The position numbers and the translations under genes are program-made. Shown here piece by piece: positions 22,645 through 23,362 of a stretch of DNA of 23,362 bases. The notes beneath the pieces are model-generated. The model had not been told where the DNA came from and ran no database searches. It saw only the letters and a program-made list of their open reading frames with translations. Positions within the stretch are counted from its first letter, which is position 1. Each line of letters begins with the position of its first letter. The stretch is from a bacterium (GTDB lineage Bacteria > Bacillota > Bacilli > Lactobacillales > Streptococcaceae): assembly GCA_905221115.1 (NCBI GenBank), contig CAJNBX010000020.1, positions 1-23,362 of the forward strand, read 5' to 3'.

Positions 22645-23362
22645 TTAATTGTTTCGTGTTTCTTCTTCATCGTCTTTCTTCTTTTTAGCAAATAGCAAAC
22701 CAAATGCTCCAAGAAGAGAGAGAGCTCCTAATGCACCTGTAGCACGATCTGCTTTCGAACCAGTATTTGGCAATACTGCTTGATTTTGAGAAGGAGCTAC
22801 CTGAGCATCAACTGTTTGAGTTGATTGTTCAGCCTGTTTGGTATCTGGCACAGTAGGTTTTTCTGTTTCAGGTTTACGTTCTCTGTTATCAGTTGGTACT
22901 TCAGGTGTTGGTTGTGGTGTGTTATCTCCACCTTGTTGTTCCCCATTACCTTCTGGTTTAGTTGGAGTAACTTTTCTGAAGACATGAGTTACAACATCAC
23001 CTTCTTCATTAACATCTGTTCTTACAAATACGTAACCTTCAATTTCACCTGCTTCTAATGCTTCATTCGCTTCACCTAATACTGCTGGAGCTTTCGCATC
23101 TGCTGGCTTCAATTCATTACCTTGTTCATCAATCCATTTAGTGATGATTAACTTAACTTTTGGTAATTCTACTGGATCTGGAAGTTCTCCATTTACTCCG
23201 CCGTTGAACTCTGGTAATTCTTCTTGACTTTCTGGTTGACCTTTTGAACTTATTAGTTTCACTGGTACTTCTACTGTGTTTCCAGCTTTTGGTAGTTTAC
23301 CTTTTTCTTGCGCACTAGTTGGGGCATCGTTAATGACAGTTGTTGGTAAGTCATTATTTGGT
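22645..23362 (-). CDS. LPxTG cell-wall-anchored surface protein, C-terminal part (5' end outside window)
   Basis: The frame is open from the window edge to the stop at 22645, giving the last 238 residues or so; the start and signal peptide lie outside. Visible parts are a linker (KLPKAGNTVEVPVKL), a MucBP-like module (VKLIITKWIDEQGNEL... GYVFVRTDVNEEGDVVTHVFRKV), a Pro/Glu/Gln-rich wall-spanning stretch, and the sorting signal LPNTG (22759-22773), a hydrophobic helix and KKKKDDEEE. Sortase A would link it to peptidoglycan. Specific binding function cannot be told. A GTG at 23262 is an internal valine, not a start. The linker resembles that of the truncated fragment at 20825-21436. Confidence 0.88.
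   Translation of the reverse strand, partial: PNNDLPTTVINDAPTSAQEKGKLPKAGNTVEVPVKLISSKGQPESQEELPEFNGGVNGELPDPVELPKVKLIITKWIDEQGNELKPADAKAPAVLGEANEALEAGEIEGYVFVRTDVNEEGDVVTHVFRKVTPTKPEGNGEQQGGDNTPQPTPEVPTDNRERKPETEKPTVPDTKQAEQSTQTVDAQVAPSQNQAVLPNTGSKADRATGALGALSLLGAFGLLFAKKKKDDEEETRNN

Noticed and set aside
20825..23362. CDI/polymorphic-toxin type locus with orphan toxin tails
   Set aside because: Both C-termini are sortase anchors rather than toxin domains, so the analogy holds only for the headless-cassette layout.

Overview
The window reads as chromosome from a mitis-group Streptococcus (S. pneumoniae, S. mitis or close relatives). The evidence is the low-GC Gram-positive style, two BOX repeats of the pneumococcal boxA/boxB/boxC type, extended -10 (TGnTATAAT-like) promoters, LPxTG cell-wall proteins, and a gene order remembered from pneumococcus (murB-potABCD, alsD, MocR regulator, orphan amino-acid binding protein, second pst-phoU locus, spx, nagD, hemW). 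PstS looks diverged from the pneumococcal form I remember, so a non-pneumococcal member is likely; this rests on memory, not a search.

Layout. 79-5029: minus-strand polyamine unit, murB then potA, potB, potC, potD, from an extended -10 promoter at 5001 to a terminator at 79-109; a 159-base gap between murB and potA has mutually exclusive hairpins. 5060-6841: alsD plus a YhfC-like intramembrane protease, transcribed through a BOX element lying in the mRNA leader. 6862-8206: divergent MocR (GntR plus aminotransferase fold) regulator. 8209-9189: a second BOX abutting an orphan amino-acid-binding lipoprotein gene, which has a perfect TTGACA-17-TATAAT promoter. 9234-14400: high-affinity phosphate uptake operon pstS-pstC-pstA-pstB-pstB-phoU. 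14427-17237: spx, UPF0223, inositol monophosphatase-family and rRNA m5C methyltransferase genes, closely packed. 17249-20662: hemW, acyl-ACP thioesterase, NagD-type HAD phosphatase and a TIGR01906 membrane protein, also closely packed, with hemW apparently leaderless.

20673-23362 is the accessory part. It holds two C-terminal halves of different LPxTG surface proteins in tandem. The one at the window edge is open beyond it. The one nearest hemW is only a 3' fragment, cut off at an in-frame stop. Between them lies about 1.1 kb of very AT-rich DNA with a 93-residue protein I do not recognise and a frameshifted DUF1524/HNH (GmrSD-like) nuclease remnant.

The core genes serve nutrient uptake (polyamine, amino acid, phosphate), acetoin formation, wall precursor and lipid synthesis, and redox/stress control. 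The places most worth a second look are the murB-potA leader, the BOX inside the alsD leader, the PstB paralogue whose switch histidine is arginine, the leaderless hemW, and the accessory surface-protein region.
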